Shown one piece after another: positions 8,247-17,727 of a stretch of DNA of 41,069 nt. Under the pieces are notes generated by a model. The model saw only the letters and a list, made by a program, of their open reading frames with translations, was not told the DNA's origin and did no database searches. The DNA is taken from the NCBI GenBank assembly GCA_040226215.1, contig JAVKFF010000237.1:1-41069 (forward strand), in the 5' to 3' direction. This DNA comes from JAVKFF01 sp040226215 (lineage in GTDB: Bacteria > Pseudomonadota > Alphaproteobacteria > DSM-16000 > Inquilinaceae). A program made the position numbers and the translations under genes. How positions within the stretch are numbered: position 1 is the stretch's first letter; each line of letters opens with the position of its first letter.

Positions 8247-8732
8247 ATGAGCCGCCTCGACAGCTTCATCCGCCGCATGATGGCGCAGCGTGCCTGCCTG
8301 GACTGGGCGGCCGCGGCGATCGCGGACATCCCGGGATCGGTGTTCGAGCTCGGCCTCGGCAATGGCCGCACTTACGACCATCTGCGCGAGATTCTGCCGG
8401 ACCGGGAGATCTACGTCTTCGAGCAGGTGATCAAGGCGCATCCCGACTGCATCCCGCCCGACGACCGCCTGTTCCTCGGCGACGCCGCCAGGACGATGCC
8501 CGAGGCGGTGCGCCGGAGCGGCGCCAGGGCGGCGCTGGTTCATTCGGACCTCGGCACCGGCGACGACGCCTTCAATGCCGAGATCGCCCGGCGCATGGCG
8601 CCCGTCATCGCCGATGTCCTGGCGCCAGGCGGCATCGTCGTGGCCAACATCGCCATGCCGCACCCGGGCTGGACGCGCCTGCCGGAACCCGAGGGCGTGC
8701 AGCCGGACCGCTATTTCCTCTACCGCCGCTGA
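8247..8732 (+). CDS. small class I SAM-dependent methyltransferase
   Basis: A 161-residue protein with the class I methyltransferase motif I, SVFELGLGNGRTYDHLRE, near residues 31-48, an acidic strand end (IYVFEQ) for motif II, and a motif IV-like region ALVHSDLGTGDD. The APGGIVVANI segment matches the late strand of the Rossmann fold. It is shorter than most small-molecule methyltransferases and shows no substrate-binding extra domain. It lies 46 nt after the cNMP-binding gene on the same strand, so it is probably in the operon. The substrate is unknown; modification of a product of the neighbouring glycan genes is only a contextual guess. Confidence 0.82.
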   Translation: MSRLDSFIRRMMAQRACLDWAAAAIADIPGSVFELGLGNGRTYDHLREILPDREIYVFEQVIKAHPDCIPPDDRLFLGDAARTMPEAVRRSGARAALVHSDLGTGDDAFNAEIARRMAPVIADVLAPGGIVVANIAMPHPGWTRLPEPEGVQPDRYFLYRR

Positions 8733-8900
8733 CGTCTGCCCCGCCCGGCCTCGCTCGACATCTCCGGTCGACCCGGCGCATTCACTTCCATAGGGTCATA
8801 TATCTTGGTTAATGTTCTTCCAGACGGGCGATCGCCGTGGCGACGCCCGCCGGTCGGCGCGTCTCGCCCGGCTTTATTCCGCCAGAGGGAATACCGAAAG

Positions 8901-9173
8901 ATGAGAATGGGTTTTCTGTCATCGGCGTTCGGCGCGGCAGTGCTTTGCGGCCTCCCGGCCTGCGCGGGCGCGACCGCGCCGCCGCCCGCCGTTTCACTCG
9001 AGCCATCGCCGGTCGTGGTGGCCGGGGATGCGGACGCTGGCGCCCTCCAGATGGCCGGCTACGGCGACTGCCTGGTCGACGTGTCCAACCAGCTCGGCCA
9101 GGTCCTGCACCAGGTGCCGGGCAATCTCCTGAGCTGGTATGTCTGCCTCGCCAGCATGGCCCATCCGGGCTGA
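8901..9173 (+). CDS. small putative lipoprotein
   Basis: A 90-residue protein, MRMGFLSSAFGAAVLCGLPA then Cys. It has a hydrophobic signal and a lipobox-like LPAC, which would make it a lipid-anchored envelope protein after signal peptidase II cleavage. The mature part has a Pro/Ala-rich linker then GYGDCLVDVSNQLGQVLHQV and a C-terminal region containing two further Cys. Longer readings start at 8805 but place charged, non-signal sequence before the hydrophobic stretch, so I use the ATG at 8901 (or 8907). It is not recognised as a member of a named family. It lies 168 nt after the methyltransferase and may have its own promoter. Confidence 0.55.
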   Translation: MRMGFLSSAFGAAVLCGLPACAGATAPPPAVSLEPSPVVVAGDADAGALQMAGYGDCLVDVSNQLGQVLHQVPGNLLSWYVCLASMAHPG

Positions 9174-9238
9174 CCTGAGTGCCGCCGCGCACCGCGCGGA
9201 CCCGTGTCCCCGCCGCCTGAGCCCTCCTGCCGCCCGTC

Positions 9239-10201
9239 TCAGTGCGGGTCCGGATCGGCGCGACGCCGGGGGCGAACGATGCGGGCTTCGCGGCGGGCGA
9301 TGTAGACCGTGGAGCCGACGATGATGGCCGCGCCGGCAATGGTCCAGACGTCGGGAATCTCGGTGAAGATGACGAAGCCGAAGAAGGTGGCGAACAGCAG
9401 CCGGGAATAGTCGAAGGGCGCCACCGCCGAGGCCTCGGCGACGCGGAAGCCGCGAATCACGCTGGCCTGTGCGGCCAGGCCGACCGCGCCCATGGTGACG
9501 GCCAGCCCCAGCTCCTCCAGCGTCGGCGCCACCCAGACGAATGGCACGATGGCGCCGGTGACGATCGTCGAGATCACACCGAAATAGGCGAGCACCGTCA
9601 GGTTCGGCTCGGCGGGCGGCAGTTTCTTCACCACGGCGACCGAGAGCGCGATCATCAGCGCCTGCGTCAGCGCGACCAGCATGGCCGGGTCGAAGGCGGC
9701 GACACCCGGGCGCACCATCACGACGACGCCGAGAAAGCCGACCCCCGTCGCCAGCCAGCGGCGCCAGCGCACGGTCTCGCCCAGCAGCAGCACGGCGACC
9801 AGGACCATGAACAGCGGCTTGGCGAAGGTGATCGCGGTCGCGGTGGCCAGCGGCAGGTGGGTGACCGCGTAGAAGCCGCACATCATGGCGGCGATGCCCG
9901 CCGCCGCCCGCCACAGGTGGAAGCGCAGCACCCGGGTGACGAAGATGCCGGGCCCCGCCCGGGCGATCAGCGGCAGCAGCACGACGAGCGCGATGGCGCA
10001 GCGGAAGAAGGCGATCTGGAAGCTGCTCCAGTTCTGGCCCAGGGTCTTGGCCAGCACGCTCATCATCGAGAAGCCGGCGGAGCCGAGCAGCACCCAGAGC
10101 GCGCCGCGCAGATTGGCCGGCAGCGCGTACCACCAGCCGAGCCAGGCCGCGACCAGCGGCCCCCTGCCGCCGCCCTTGGTGCCCGGCGGACGGTCCGTCA
10201 T
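9239..10201 (-). CDS. DMT family (EamA) transporter
   Basis: A 320-residue inner-membrane protein with about ten hydrophobic segments arranged as two EamA repeats, the fold of drug/metabolite exporters. The first repeat starts around LRGALWVLLGSAGFSMMSVL and ends with AFAKPLF-like helix 4; the second ends IAGAAIIVGSTVYIARREA. It is clearly related to the protein encoded immediately upstream at 10272-11240, which ends the same way (GAGVIVVSTIYIAHREA). The two are therefore tandem paralogues. The substrate is unknown; amino acids or small metabolites are typical. The 70-nt gap to the upstream gene is filled by a 15-bp tandem repeat that supplies a GAAGG sequence upstream of the start. Confidence 0.88.
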   Translation of the reverse strand: MTDRPPGTKGGGRGPLVAAWLGWWYALPANLRGALWVLLGSAGFSMMSVLAKTLGQNWSSFQIAFFRCAIALVVLLPLIARAGPGIFVTRVLRFHLWRAAAGIAAMMCGFYAVTHLPLATATAITFAKPLFMVLVAVLLLGETVRWRRWLATGVGFLGVVVMVRPGVAAFDPAMLVALTQALMIALSVAVVKKLPPAEPNLTVLAYFGVISTIVTGAIVPFVWVAPTLEELGLAVTMGAVGLAAQASVIRGFRVAEASAVAPFDYSRLLFATFFGFVIFTEIPDVWTIAGAAIIVGSTVYIARREARIVRPRRRADPDPH

Positions 10202-10208
10202 GGATCGG

Positions 10209-10260
10209 GTCGGGCCTTCACGGGTCGGGCCTTCAATAGTCGGGCCCTCATCGGTCGGGG
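10209..10260. repeat. 15-bp tandem repeat, about 3.5 copies
   Basis: Three 15-bp units beginning GTCGGGCC (10209-10223, 10224-10238, 10239-10253) and a partial fourth lie between the stop of the 10272 DMT gene and the start of the 9239 DMT gene. On the minus strand each unit contains a purine-rich (G)AAGG or related sequence, so copy number could change spacing upstream of the downstream gene's start. Confidence 0.7.
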
Positions 10261-10271
10261 TGAGCCATGGG

Positions 10272-11240
10272 CTAGTACTTGTGCCGCTGGGCGCCGGCGG
10301 CGACCGGCAGGGGCGGCGCCTCGACCGCCGCCGAGGCGGCCCGGCGGCGTGCCTCCTCGCGGTTCCGCACCGCCTCGCGATGGGCGATGTAGATGGTCGA
10401 GACGACGATGACGCCGGCGCCCAGCCAGCCCCAGATGTCCATCACCTCTCCGAAGGCCAGGAAGCCGATCAGGGCGACCAGCGGCAGCCGCAGATAGTCG
10501 TACGGCACCACGGCCGAGGCGTCGGCCAGCGACATGGCGCGGGCATAGAAGATGTGCCCGGCGGTGCCGAAGATGCCCACGCCCAGCATGATCGCCAGGA
10601 CCTCCAGGCTCGGCCACTGCCAGAACGGCAGGGCGGCGAGCAGCGAGAGCGGCGTCAGGAAGATCACCATGTAGGTGGTGATGGTGCCGGGGGAGTCGGT
10701 GCCGCTCAGCTTCTTCACGATCAGTGCCGAGCAGGCCCCGAACATGGAAGACACCAGCACCAGCACGGCGCCGAGGCTGAGCGATTCCACGCCCGGGCGG
10801 ACGATCAGCAGCACACCCAGAAAGCCGATCAGCGTGGCCGTCCAGCGCCGGGCGCGCACCACCTCGTGCAGCACGATGGCCGCCCCCACCGTGGCGAACA
10901 GCGGGGCGGTGAAGCTGAGCGCCACCGCCTCGCCCATCGGGATCAGGGCCAGCGCCATGAACCAGGTGAGCATGGCGATCAGGCCGGTGATGCCGCGCAG
11001 GGTATGCAGCTTGAAGTTCCGCGTCTGCAGCCCGTGCAGGCGCGAGCGCAGCAGCCAGGGCACCATCAGGACGAGGCCGAAGAGGTTGCGCAGGAAGGCG
11101 ACCTCGAAGGGATGCAACTCGTCCGTGGCGAGGCGCACGAGCACCACCATGACCGCGAAGACGGCGGCGGCGGCTGACATGTAGAGCGCACCCTGGACGG
11201 GTGCGGAGAACCGCGTGGGCGTGAGGGTGATCGATGCCAT
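10272..11240 (-). CDS. DMT family (EamA) transporter, paralogue of the 9239 gene
   Basis: A 322-residue membrane protein with two EamA domains, about ten transmembrane helices. Recognisable segments are ALSFTAPLFATVGAAIVLHE at the end of repeat 1, LIGFLGVLLIVRPG at the start of repeat 2 and GAGVIVVSTIYIAHREA near the C-terminus. A cytoplasmic Arg/Ala-rich tail follows. It lies upstream of, and is similar to, the second DMT gene on the same strand, so the pair probably arose by duplication and may be co-transcribed. The family exports or imports small metabolites; no specific substrate can be assigned. Confidence 0.88.
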   Translation of the reverse strand: MASITLTPTRFSAPVQGALYMSAAAAVFAVMVVLVRLATDELHPFEVAFLRNLFGLVLMVPWLLRSRLHGLQTRNFKLHTLRGITGLIAMLTWFMALALIPMGEAVALSFTAPLFATVGAAIVLHEVVRARRWTATLIGFLGVLLIVRPGVESLSLGAVLVLVSSMFGACSALIVKKLSGTDSPGTITTYMVIFLTPLSLLAALPFWQWPSLEVLAIMLGVGIFGTAGHIFYARAMSLADASAVVPYDYLRLPLVALIGFLAFGEVMDIWGWLGAGVIVVSTIYIAHREAVRNREEARRRAASAAVEAPPLPVAAGAQRHKY

Positions 11241-11370
11241 GAGAGCGAGCCGGCGAGGGGACTTGCGAACCTACGCCGAATGACGGCCGCCCGGTAGCCG
11301 CGGCGGTGGATGCCAGCATTGCGCCGGTGCAGATCGCGCCGACAACGGAGCCTGGCTGTCTGCATCGCCC

Positions 11371-12666
11371 CTAGGGATCGGCCTCCTCGCGCCCGTCGTC
11401 ATGCCGCACGACGGCGAGCCAGACCACGGCGGTGACGAATCCGAGGATCAGGATGGCGTAGGCCATGGCGGCGGCGAGGTCGGCGAAGGTCAGCATCACC
11501 GCGCCGACGACGGCAGCGAAGCTGAGCTGGCAGAAGCCGACCAGGGCGGCGGCCGTGCCCGCCATGCGCGGGAACGGGCCGATCGCCCCCGCCGTGGCGC
11601 CCGGCATGCAGAAGCCGGTGCCCAGCATGTAGGCCGAAAAGGGCAGGATCACCGTCAGCACCGTGACGTGGCCGGACGCCATGGTCACCACCGCCGCCAG
11701 ACCCGCCGCATACTGCACGAAGGCGCCGATCGCCACCAGGCTGGGCGGCCGGAAGCGGCGCGCCAGCCGGCCGGCGGCGAACGACCCCACCGTGTAGCCG
11801 AGGATGACCGCGCCGAAGGCCAGGCCATAGACATCCTCGCGCAGGCCGAGCCTGGTGATCAGCACGAAGGATGAGCCGGAGATGAAGACGAAGATGCCGG
11901 CATAGGTGAAGGCGACGATCAGCAGGTAGCCGACATAGAGCCGGTCGCCCAGCAACTTGGCGTAGTTGCGCAGGATCTGCACCGGATTGGTCGCCTCGCG
12001 ATAGCGGTGGCGATTGGTCTCCGGCAGCCCGGTCAGCGTGGCCAGCAGGATCAGCCCGCCGATGCCGCCGAGCAGCCAGAATGAGGCATGCCAGTCGTAG
12101 AGCCGGGTCAGCACGCCGCCGATGGCCGGGGCGATCATCGGCGCCAGCGACATCGCCATGCCCATATAGGCGAGGATGCCCGCCGCCCGGTTCCGGCCAT
12201 AGACGTCGCGGGCGATGGCGCGGCCCAGCACCGGCCCGGCGCAGGCGCCTATGGCCTGGGCCAGGCGGGCGGCGATCAGCGCCTCGATGGTGTCGACCAG
12301 GGCGCAGGCGATCGAGGCCAGCGTGAAGATGGCGATGCCGCAGAGCAGGACCGGCCGCCGCCCGAACCGGTCGCTGAGCGGCCCGTAGACAAGCTGGCCC
12401 CCGGCGAAGCCGAACAGGAAGATCGACAGCGTCAGCTGGACCTGCGACTCCCCGACACCCAGCGCCTCGCCCATGGCCGGCAGCGCCGGCAGGTAGAGAT
12501 CGGTCGACAGCGGCCCGAAGGCGACCAGCGCGATCAGCAGCAGCGTGGTGAGGAAGCTTTCGGGACGAAGCATCGATGGATCAAAAGGCCCAGCGGAACC
12601 GGTATGCGGGAAAACGCCGGCCTCGCTGCCGCCGTCGGTCGGATGAAAATTATCTTTGGTTGTCAT
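11371..12666 (-). CDS. Bcr/CflA family multidrug efflux MFS transporter
   Basis: A 431-residue major facilitator protein with about twelve hydrophobic segments. GPLSTDLYLPALPAMGEAL in helix 1 is the signature of the Bcr/CflA drug:proton antiporters. MFS motif A appears as GPLSDRFGRRPVLL between helices 2 and 3. AQAIGACAGPVLGRAIARD resembles the Bcr-type motif C region. The first ~32 residues are hydrophilic; an internal ATG at 12573 (MLRPESFL) is a plausible alternative start. It is an inner-membrane proton-driven exporter of drugs or small molecules. It lies between the DMT pair and the metallopeptidase on the same strand, with gaps of 130 nt and about 25 nt. Confidence 0.92.
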   Translation of the reverse strand: MTTKDNFHPTDGGSEAGVFPHTGSAGPFDPSMLRPESFLTTLLLIALVAFGPLSTDLYLPALPAMGEALGVGESQVQLTLSIFLFGFAGGQLVYGPLSDRFGRRPVLLCGIAIFTLASIACALVDTIEALIAARLAQAIGACAGPVLGRAIARDVYGRNRAAGILAYMGMAMSLAPMIAPAIGGVLTRLYDWHASFWLLGGIGGLILLATLTGLPETNRHRYREATNPVQILRNYAKLLGDRLYVGYLLIVAFTYAGIFVFISGSSFVLITRLGLREDVYGLAFGAVILGYTVGSFAAGRLARRFRPPSLVAIGAFVQYAAGLAAVVTMASGHVTVLTVILPFSAYMLGTGFCMPGATAGAIGPFPRMAGTAAALVGFCQLSFAAVVGAVMLTFADLAAAMAYAILILGFVTAVVWLAVVRHDDGREEADP

Positions 12667-12690
12667 CCATGGCCGGGGCCATGATCGCGA

Positions 12691-13392
12691 TCAATCTTCT
12701 ACACGAAAACGTTGTAGAGAACCGCCCTTCGTTTTCAACCACATCTCTGCCGCCCGGTACTCCTTATGGAGGGTCTCCACGGTCTGCCAGAAGCTCGCCT
12801 TGTGGTGGCGGTGCCGGAGATGCGCGACCTCGTGCGCCGCCAGGTAGTCCAGCACGTGGTCCGGCGCCAGGATCAGGCGCCAGCTGAAATTGAGATGACC
12901 TTTGGCCGTGCAGCTGCCCCAGCGGCTGCGGGTGTCGCGCACGGTCATGCCGCTGTGGCGCAGGCCGAGGCGTTGGGTATGGCGCGCGACCGCTGCCGCG
13001 AGGTCCGTCCTGGCCTCCTGGCGCAGGAAGTCGAGGAGGCGGCGGCGGCGATGCTCAGGCGCGCCGTTGACGACGATGCGGCCCTGCGCGACTTCGACCG
13101 GCCGGCCGCGCGCCACCCCCGCGACGACCTGGTGCGGCACGCCGCGCAGGGGCAGCACGCTGCCGACATCGATCGGGATCGGCGGCGGCAGGGCGCCGCG
13201 CTGCTCGCGCAGCCACTCGGCATGGGCGTGCAGGAAGCGCTGGATGCGGGCCTTCGGCGCCTCGGGCGGCGCGGTGACCACGGCCCGGCCGGTATGCCGG
13301 TCGATGCGCAGGGTCAGCCGGCGGGTGCGCGCCGAGCGGCGAATGACGACGGCTTCCGCCGTCGCGCCAGCGCTGTCCTCCAGCACGCTCAC
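12691..13392 (-). CDS. YgjP-like (SprT/WLM fold) metallopeptidase domain protein
   Basis: A 233-residue protein of the M48-type YgjP family. The zinc site is HEVAHLRHRHHKASFW near residues 183-198, with the HExxH pair and a downstream His. The family's SRWGSCTAKGHLNFSWRLIL segment precedes it. The N-terminal third (RTRRLTLRIDRHTGRAVVTA) is the usual beta-rich part. I chose the GTG at 13392, which overlaps the TGA of the upstream aldo/keto reductase as GTGA. The longer reading to 13665 runs through that gene and is a shadow. The family is conserved but its physiological substrate is not settled, so protease activity is by homology only. Confidence 0.9.
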   Translation of the reverse strand: MSVLEDSAGATAEAVVIRRSARTRRLTLRIDRHTGRAVVTAPPEAPKARIQRFLHAHAEWLREQRGALPPPIPIDVGSVLPLRGVPHQVVAGVARGRPVEVAQGRIVVNGAPEHRRRRLLDFLRQEARTDLAAAVARHTQRLGLRHSGMTVRDTRSRWGSCTAKGHLNFSWRLILAPDHVLDYLAAHEVAHLRHRHHKASFWQTVETLHKEYRAAEMWLKTKGGSLQRFRVED

Positions 13393-14315
13393 GGCACCGG
13401 ACTGCCGCGCCAGGCCTCGACCACCCGGTACCAGGAAACCCGGTCGAGGGGCGTGGCGACGCCGGCCAGGCGACGCAGGCGGTCGGGTTGCGTGGTGCCC
13501 AGCACGGCGACGGGCTCGCTCGGATGGGTCATCAGCCAGGCGATCGCCGCCTCGCCGATGCCGGCCAGACCGGCCGCCTCCGCCGCCTGCGACAGGGCCG
13601 CGCGGACCCGAACCGCCACCGCGTCGGCCGTGTCGAAGAGCCGCCGTCCGCCGAGCGGAGACCACGCCATGGGCACCGTGCCGCGCGCCTGCATCTGGTC
13701 GAGCGTGCCATCATGGAGTGCGTCCATGTGGACGGGCGATAGCTCGACCTGGTGCGCCGCGATCGGAAGCTGCCCCAGCGCCCGCTCCAGCAGTGCCATC
13801 TGGTGGGTGGTGAAGTTGGAGACGCCGACGGCGCGGGTCTTGCCCTCCTCGACCAGCGCCGCCAGTGTCTCGGCGACCGCCAGCGGCTCCATCAGCAGGT
13901 CGGGCCGATGCAGCAGCAAAAGGTCGAGCCGGTCCGTGCCCAGCGCGCGCAGTGAGCCTTCGACCTGGCGGCGCAGATAGCTCGGCGTGAAATCGTAATG
14001 GCCGACCGGCGCCGCCTGCTCGCCCCGGGCCAGCACGATGCCGCATTTGGAGACCAGTTCGATGCCGTCGCGCAGGCCCGGCCGCTCCCGCAGCGCCTGG
14101 CCGAACAGCGCCTCGCAGGCATGCATCCGGCCGGCACCGCTGGCCGAGCCGTAGATGTCGGCATGGTCGAAGGTGGTGGCACCGGCCGCCAGCGCGGTGT
14201 CGATCAGCGCCCGCACCGCCGCCGTGGTGGCGCGGTCGGGATCGTCGGTCAGCCGCATGCAGCCCACGGCGATCCGCGACAGGTTGAGACCGTCTGCGAT
14301 GTGGCGGCGCTGCAT
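13389..14315 (-). CDS. aldo/keto reductase
   Basis: A 308-residue TIM-barrel NADPH oxidoreductase of the YdhF-like branch. The catalytic tetrad is visible: Asp and Tyr in FDHADIYG (about residues 49-56), Lys in ELVSKCGIV, and His in LLLLHRPD. The family's GVSNFTTHQ and the NADPH phosphate-loop region near WSPLGGRRLF and VAVLGTTQPDRL are present. It would reduce aldehydes or ketones to alcohols in the cytosol; the substrate is unknown. It is divergent from glpK with 165 nt between starts and overlaps the downstream metallopeptidase gene by 4 nt. Confidence 0.92.
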   Translation of the reverse strand: MQRRHIADGLNLSRIAVGCMRLTDDPDRATTAAVRALIDTALAAGATTFDHADIYGSASGAGRMHACEALFGQALRERPGLRDGIELVSKCGIVLARGEQAAPVGHYDFTPSYLRRQVEGSLRALGTDRLDLLLLHRPDLLMEPLAVAETLAALVEEGKTRAVGVSNFTTHQMALLERALGQLPIAAHQVELSPVHMDALHDGTLDQMQARGTVPMAWSPLGGRRLFDTADAVAVRVRAALSQAAEAAGLAGIGEAAIAWLMTHPSEPVAVLGTTQPDRLRRLAGVATPLDRVSWYRVVEAWRGSPVP

Positions 14316-14480
14316 CGCCCTGGTGACCCGATGTTCCGTGGCTGGACCGACGACCGATTCGCCATCGTCCTATGCCTGTCGTCCGGCGACAACCCCCGCC
14401 ACCGCGCTTCCCCCTGCCGGACATCCGCACTAGGCTGCCGGCCCGACCAGACGCCATGAACAGAGGCTGGAGGCACGCCC

Positions 14481-15971
<1,491 letters not shown>

Positions 15972-16220
15972 GACGGCGTGCCGAGGCGGCGCGCACCGGA
16001 CTGGCGAAGGCTTGGGCATTTTGTCTTGCCGGGGAAGGGTCCGAGACCTAAGACTACCCGCGTGGCCTGTAATAAAAACTTCACATTAAGGTCACCGAAC
16101 GGCAACCAGCCTTCTTCAAAGAGAGGCGGCCGTTCCACGCCGTGCAGCGGGCCTTCCACCCGTGCGTCAGGCCGGCGTTGCAGCGTGGGAGGGACCTTTC
16201 GTCCAAGGGAGATGACAATC
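15972..16220 (+). promoter_or_regulatory. leader region upstream of ugpB
   Basis: A 249-nt gap between glpK and the ABC substrate-binding gene. It contains the only AT-rich patch of this neighbourhood (TGTAATAAAAACTTCACATTAA, 16068-16089), a reasonable place for a promoter, but no clear -35/-10 pair is seen. The AAGGGAG at 16205-16211 is the ribosome site that fixes the ugpB start at 16221. No terminator with a T-run follows glpK. Confidence 0.4.
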
Positions 16221-17555
16221 ATGAGAATTCGCTTTGCCTTCGCCGCCTCGGCGCTCGCCATCACGGTCGCCGCGCCGGCCATGGCGCAGGACCGCGTGCA
16301 GATCGACTGGTGGCACGCCATGGGCGGCGCGCTCGGCGAGAAGGTCGACGAGATCGCGGCCGGCTTCAACGCCAGCCAGGACCAGTACGAGGTGTTGCCG
16401 ACCTATCAGGGCAGCTACGCCGACACCATGAACGCGGCGATCGCCGCCTTCCGCGCCGGCGAGCAGCCGGACATCGTGCAGGTCTTCGAGGTCGGCACGG
16501 CGACGATGATGTCCGCCGAGGGCGCCATCTACCCGGTCTACCAACTGATGGAGGACACCGGCACGCCGTTCGACCCGGCCGACTACCTGCCCGCGGTCAC
16601 CGGCTACTACACCACGCCGGAAGGCCAGATGCTGTCGATGCCGTTCAACAGCTCGACCCCGGTGATGTACTACAACCGCGAGATCTTCGCGGAAGCCGGT
16701 CTCGACCCCGACTCCCCGCCGGAGACCTGGCCGGAGTTCTTCGACGCCATGCGCACCATCGTCGAGTCGGGCGCGGCGGATTGCGGCTTCACCACCACCT
16801 GGCAGAGCTGGATCCAGGTCGAGAACTTCTCCGCCTGGCATAATGTTCCCATTGGAACCCAGGAGAACGGCTTCGCCGGCGTCGACACCGAGCTGACGAT
16901 CAACAACCCAGCCGTCGTCGCCCACATCCAGAACCTGGGTGACCTGGCGGCCGAGGGCATCTTCCAGTATGGCGGCCGGCAGTCCGATTCGGGCGCCCTG
17001 TTCGACAGCGCCACCTGCGCGGTGACCTTCGCCTCCTCGGCCGGCTATGCCGGTTTCGTGGCCAACTCGACCTTCGATTTCGGCATCGGCATGCTGCCCT
17101 ACTATCCGGACCTCGCCGAGGGACCGAATGGCGGGCCGCAGAACTCGATCATCGGCGGCGCCACGTTGTGGGTGCTGTCCGGTGCGACGGACGAGGAATA
17201 TGCCGGCGTCGCGCAGTTCTTCTCCTACCTGTCCTCGCCCGAGGTCCAGTACGACTGGCACCAGTTCACCGGCTACCTGCCGATCACGCTGGCGGCCTAC
17301 GAACTGGCCCAGGAAGAGGGCCTCTACGAGGAGCGTCCGGGCTTCGACACGGCGATCAACCAGATCAACCTGAACCCGCCGACGGCCAATTCCAAGGGCC
17401 TGCGGTTCGGCTACATGGTGCAGATCCGCGACATCATCAACGCGCAGCTCGAGAACGTCTGGGCCGGCAATGCCACCGCCCAGGAAGCGCTCGACGCGGC
17501 GGTCGAACAGTCGAACGAACTGCTCCGTCAGTTCGAGGAGGACGTCTCCGGCTAG
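16221..17555 (+). CDS. ugpB: sn-glycerol-3-phosphate-type ABC substrate-binding protein
   Basis: A 444-residue periplasmic protein. Signal peptide MRIRFAFAASALAITVAAPA, cleavage after AMA, then a family 1 extracellular solute-binding fold. RVQIDWWHAMGGALGEKVDE, FNSSTPVMYYNREIF and the late GLRFGYMVQIRDIIN segment are characteristic of UgpB. I use the ATG at 16221 because AAGGGAG (16205-16211) is 9 nt upstream; the ATG at 16212 is too close. It would deliver glycerol-3-phosphate or a glycerophosphodiester to UgpAE. It follows glpK and is separated from ugpA by a strong hairpin (17587-17635). Confidence 0.94.
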   Translation: MRIRFAFAASALAITVAAPAMAQDRVQIDWWHAMGGALGEKVDEIAAGFNASQDQYEVLPTYQGSYADTMNAAIAAFRAGEQPDIVQVFEVGTATMMSAEGAIYPVYQLMEDTGTPFDPADYLPAVTGYYTTPEGQMLSMPFNSSTPVMYYNREIFAEAGLDPDSPPETWPEFFDAMRTIVESGAADCGFTTTWQSWIQVENFSAWHNVPIGTQENGFAGVDTELTINNPAVVAHIQNLGDLAAEGIFQYGGRQSDSGALFDSATCAVTFASSAGYAGFVANSTFDFGIGMLPYYPDLAEGPNGGPQNSIIGGATLWVLSGATDEEYAGVAQFFSYLSSPEVQYDWHQFTGYLPITLAAYELAQEEGLYEERPGFDTAINQINLNPPTANSKGLRFGYMVQIRDIINAQLENVWAGNATAQEALDAAVEQSNELLRQFEEDVSG

Positions 17556-17586
17556 TCCGGCAGCCCCGTTCTTCCTTCAAGGAACA

Positions 17587-17635
17587 CCGCCCCCGGACGA
17601 TCCGGACCAGATCCGGTCCGCGTCCCCGGGGGCGG
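17587..17635 (+). terminator. GC-rich hairpin between ugpB and ugpA (attenuator-like)
   Basis: CCGCCCCCGGAC (17587-17598) pairs with GTCCCCGGGGGCGG (17622-17635) with a small bulge, and the loop can form an inner GGACC/GGTCC stem. No long T-run follows, so it may act as a partial terminator or 3' stabiliser. Such elements are common after the binding-protein gene of ABC operons and lower expression of the permease genes. Confidence 0.6.
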
Positions 17636-17727
17636 CTCCGTTTCGGGGACGGTCCGGCCTTCCCGCCCTCGCCGTGCCCGCGACCGGATCGTCCGGCAGC
17701 ACCCTTCCCAGCAGCGACCAGCCGCCC

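Noticed and set aside
13393..13665. N-terminal extension of the YgjP-like metallopeptidase
   Set aside because: It runs inside the aldo/keto reductase gene in another frame; the GTG at 13392 gives the family's normal length.
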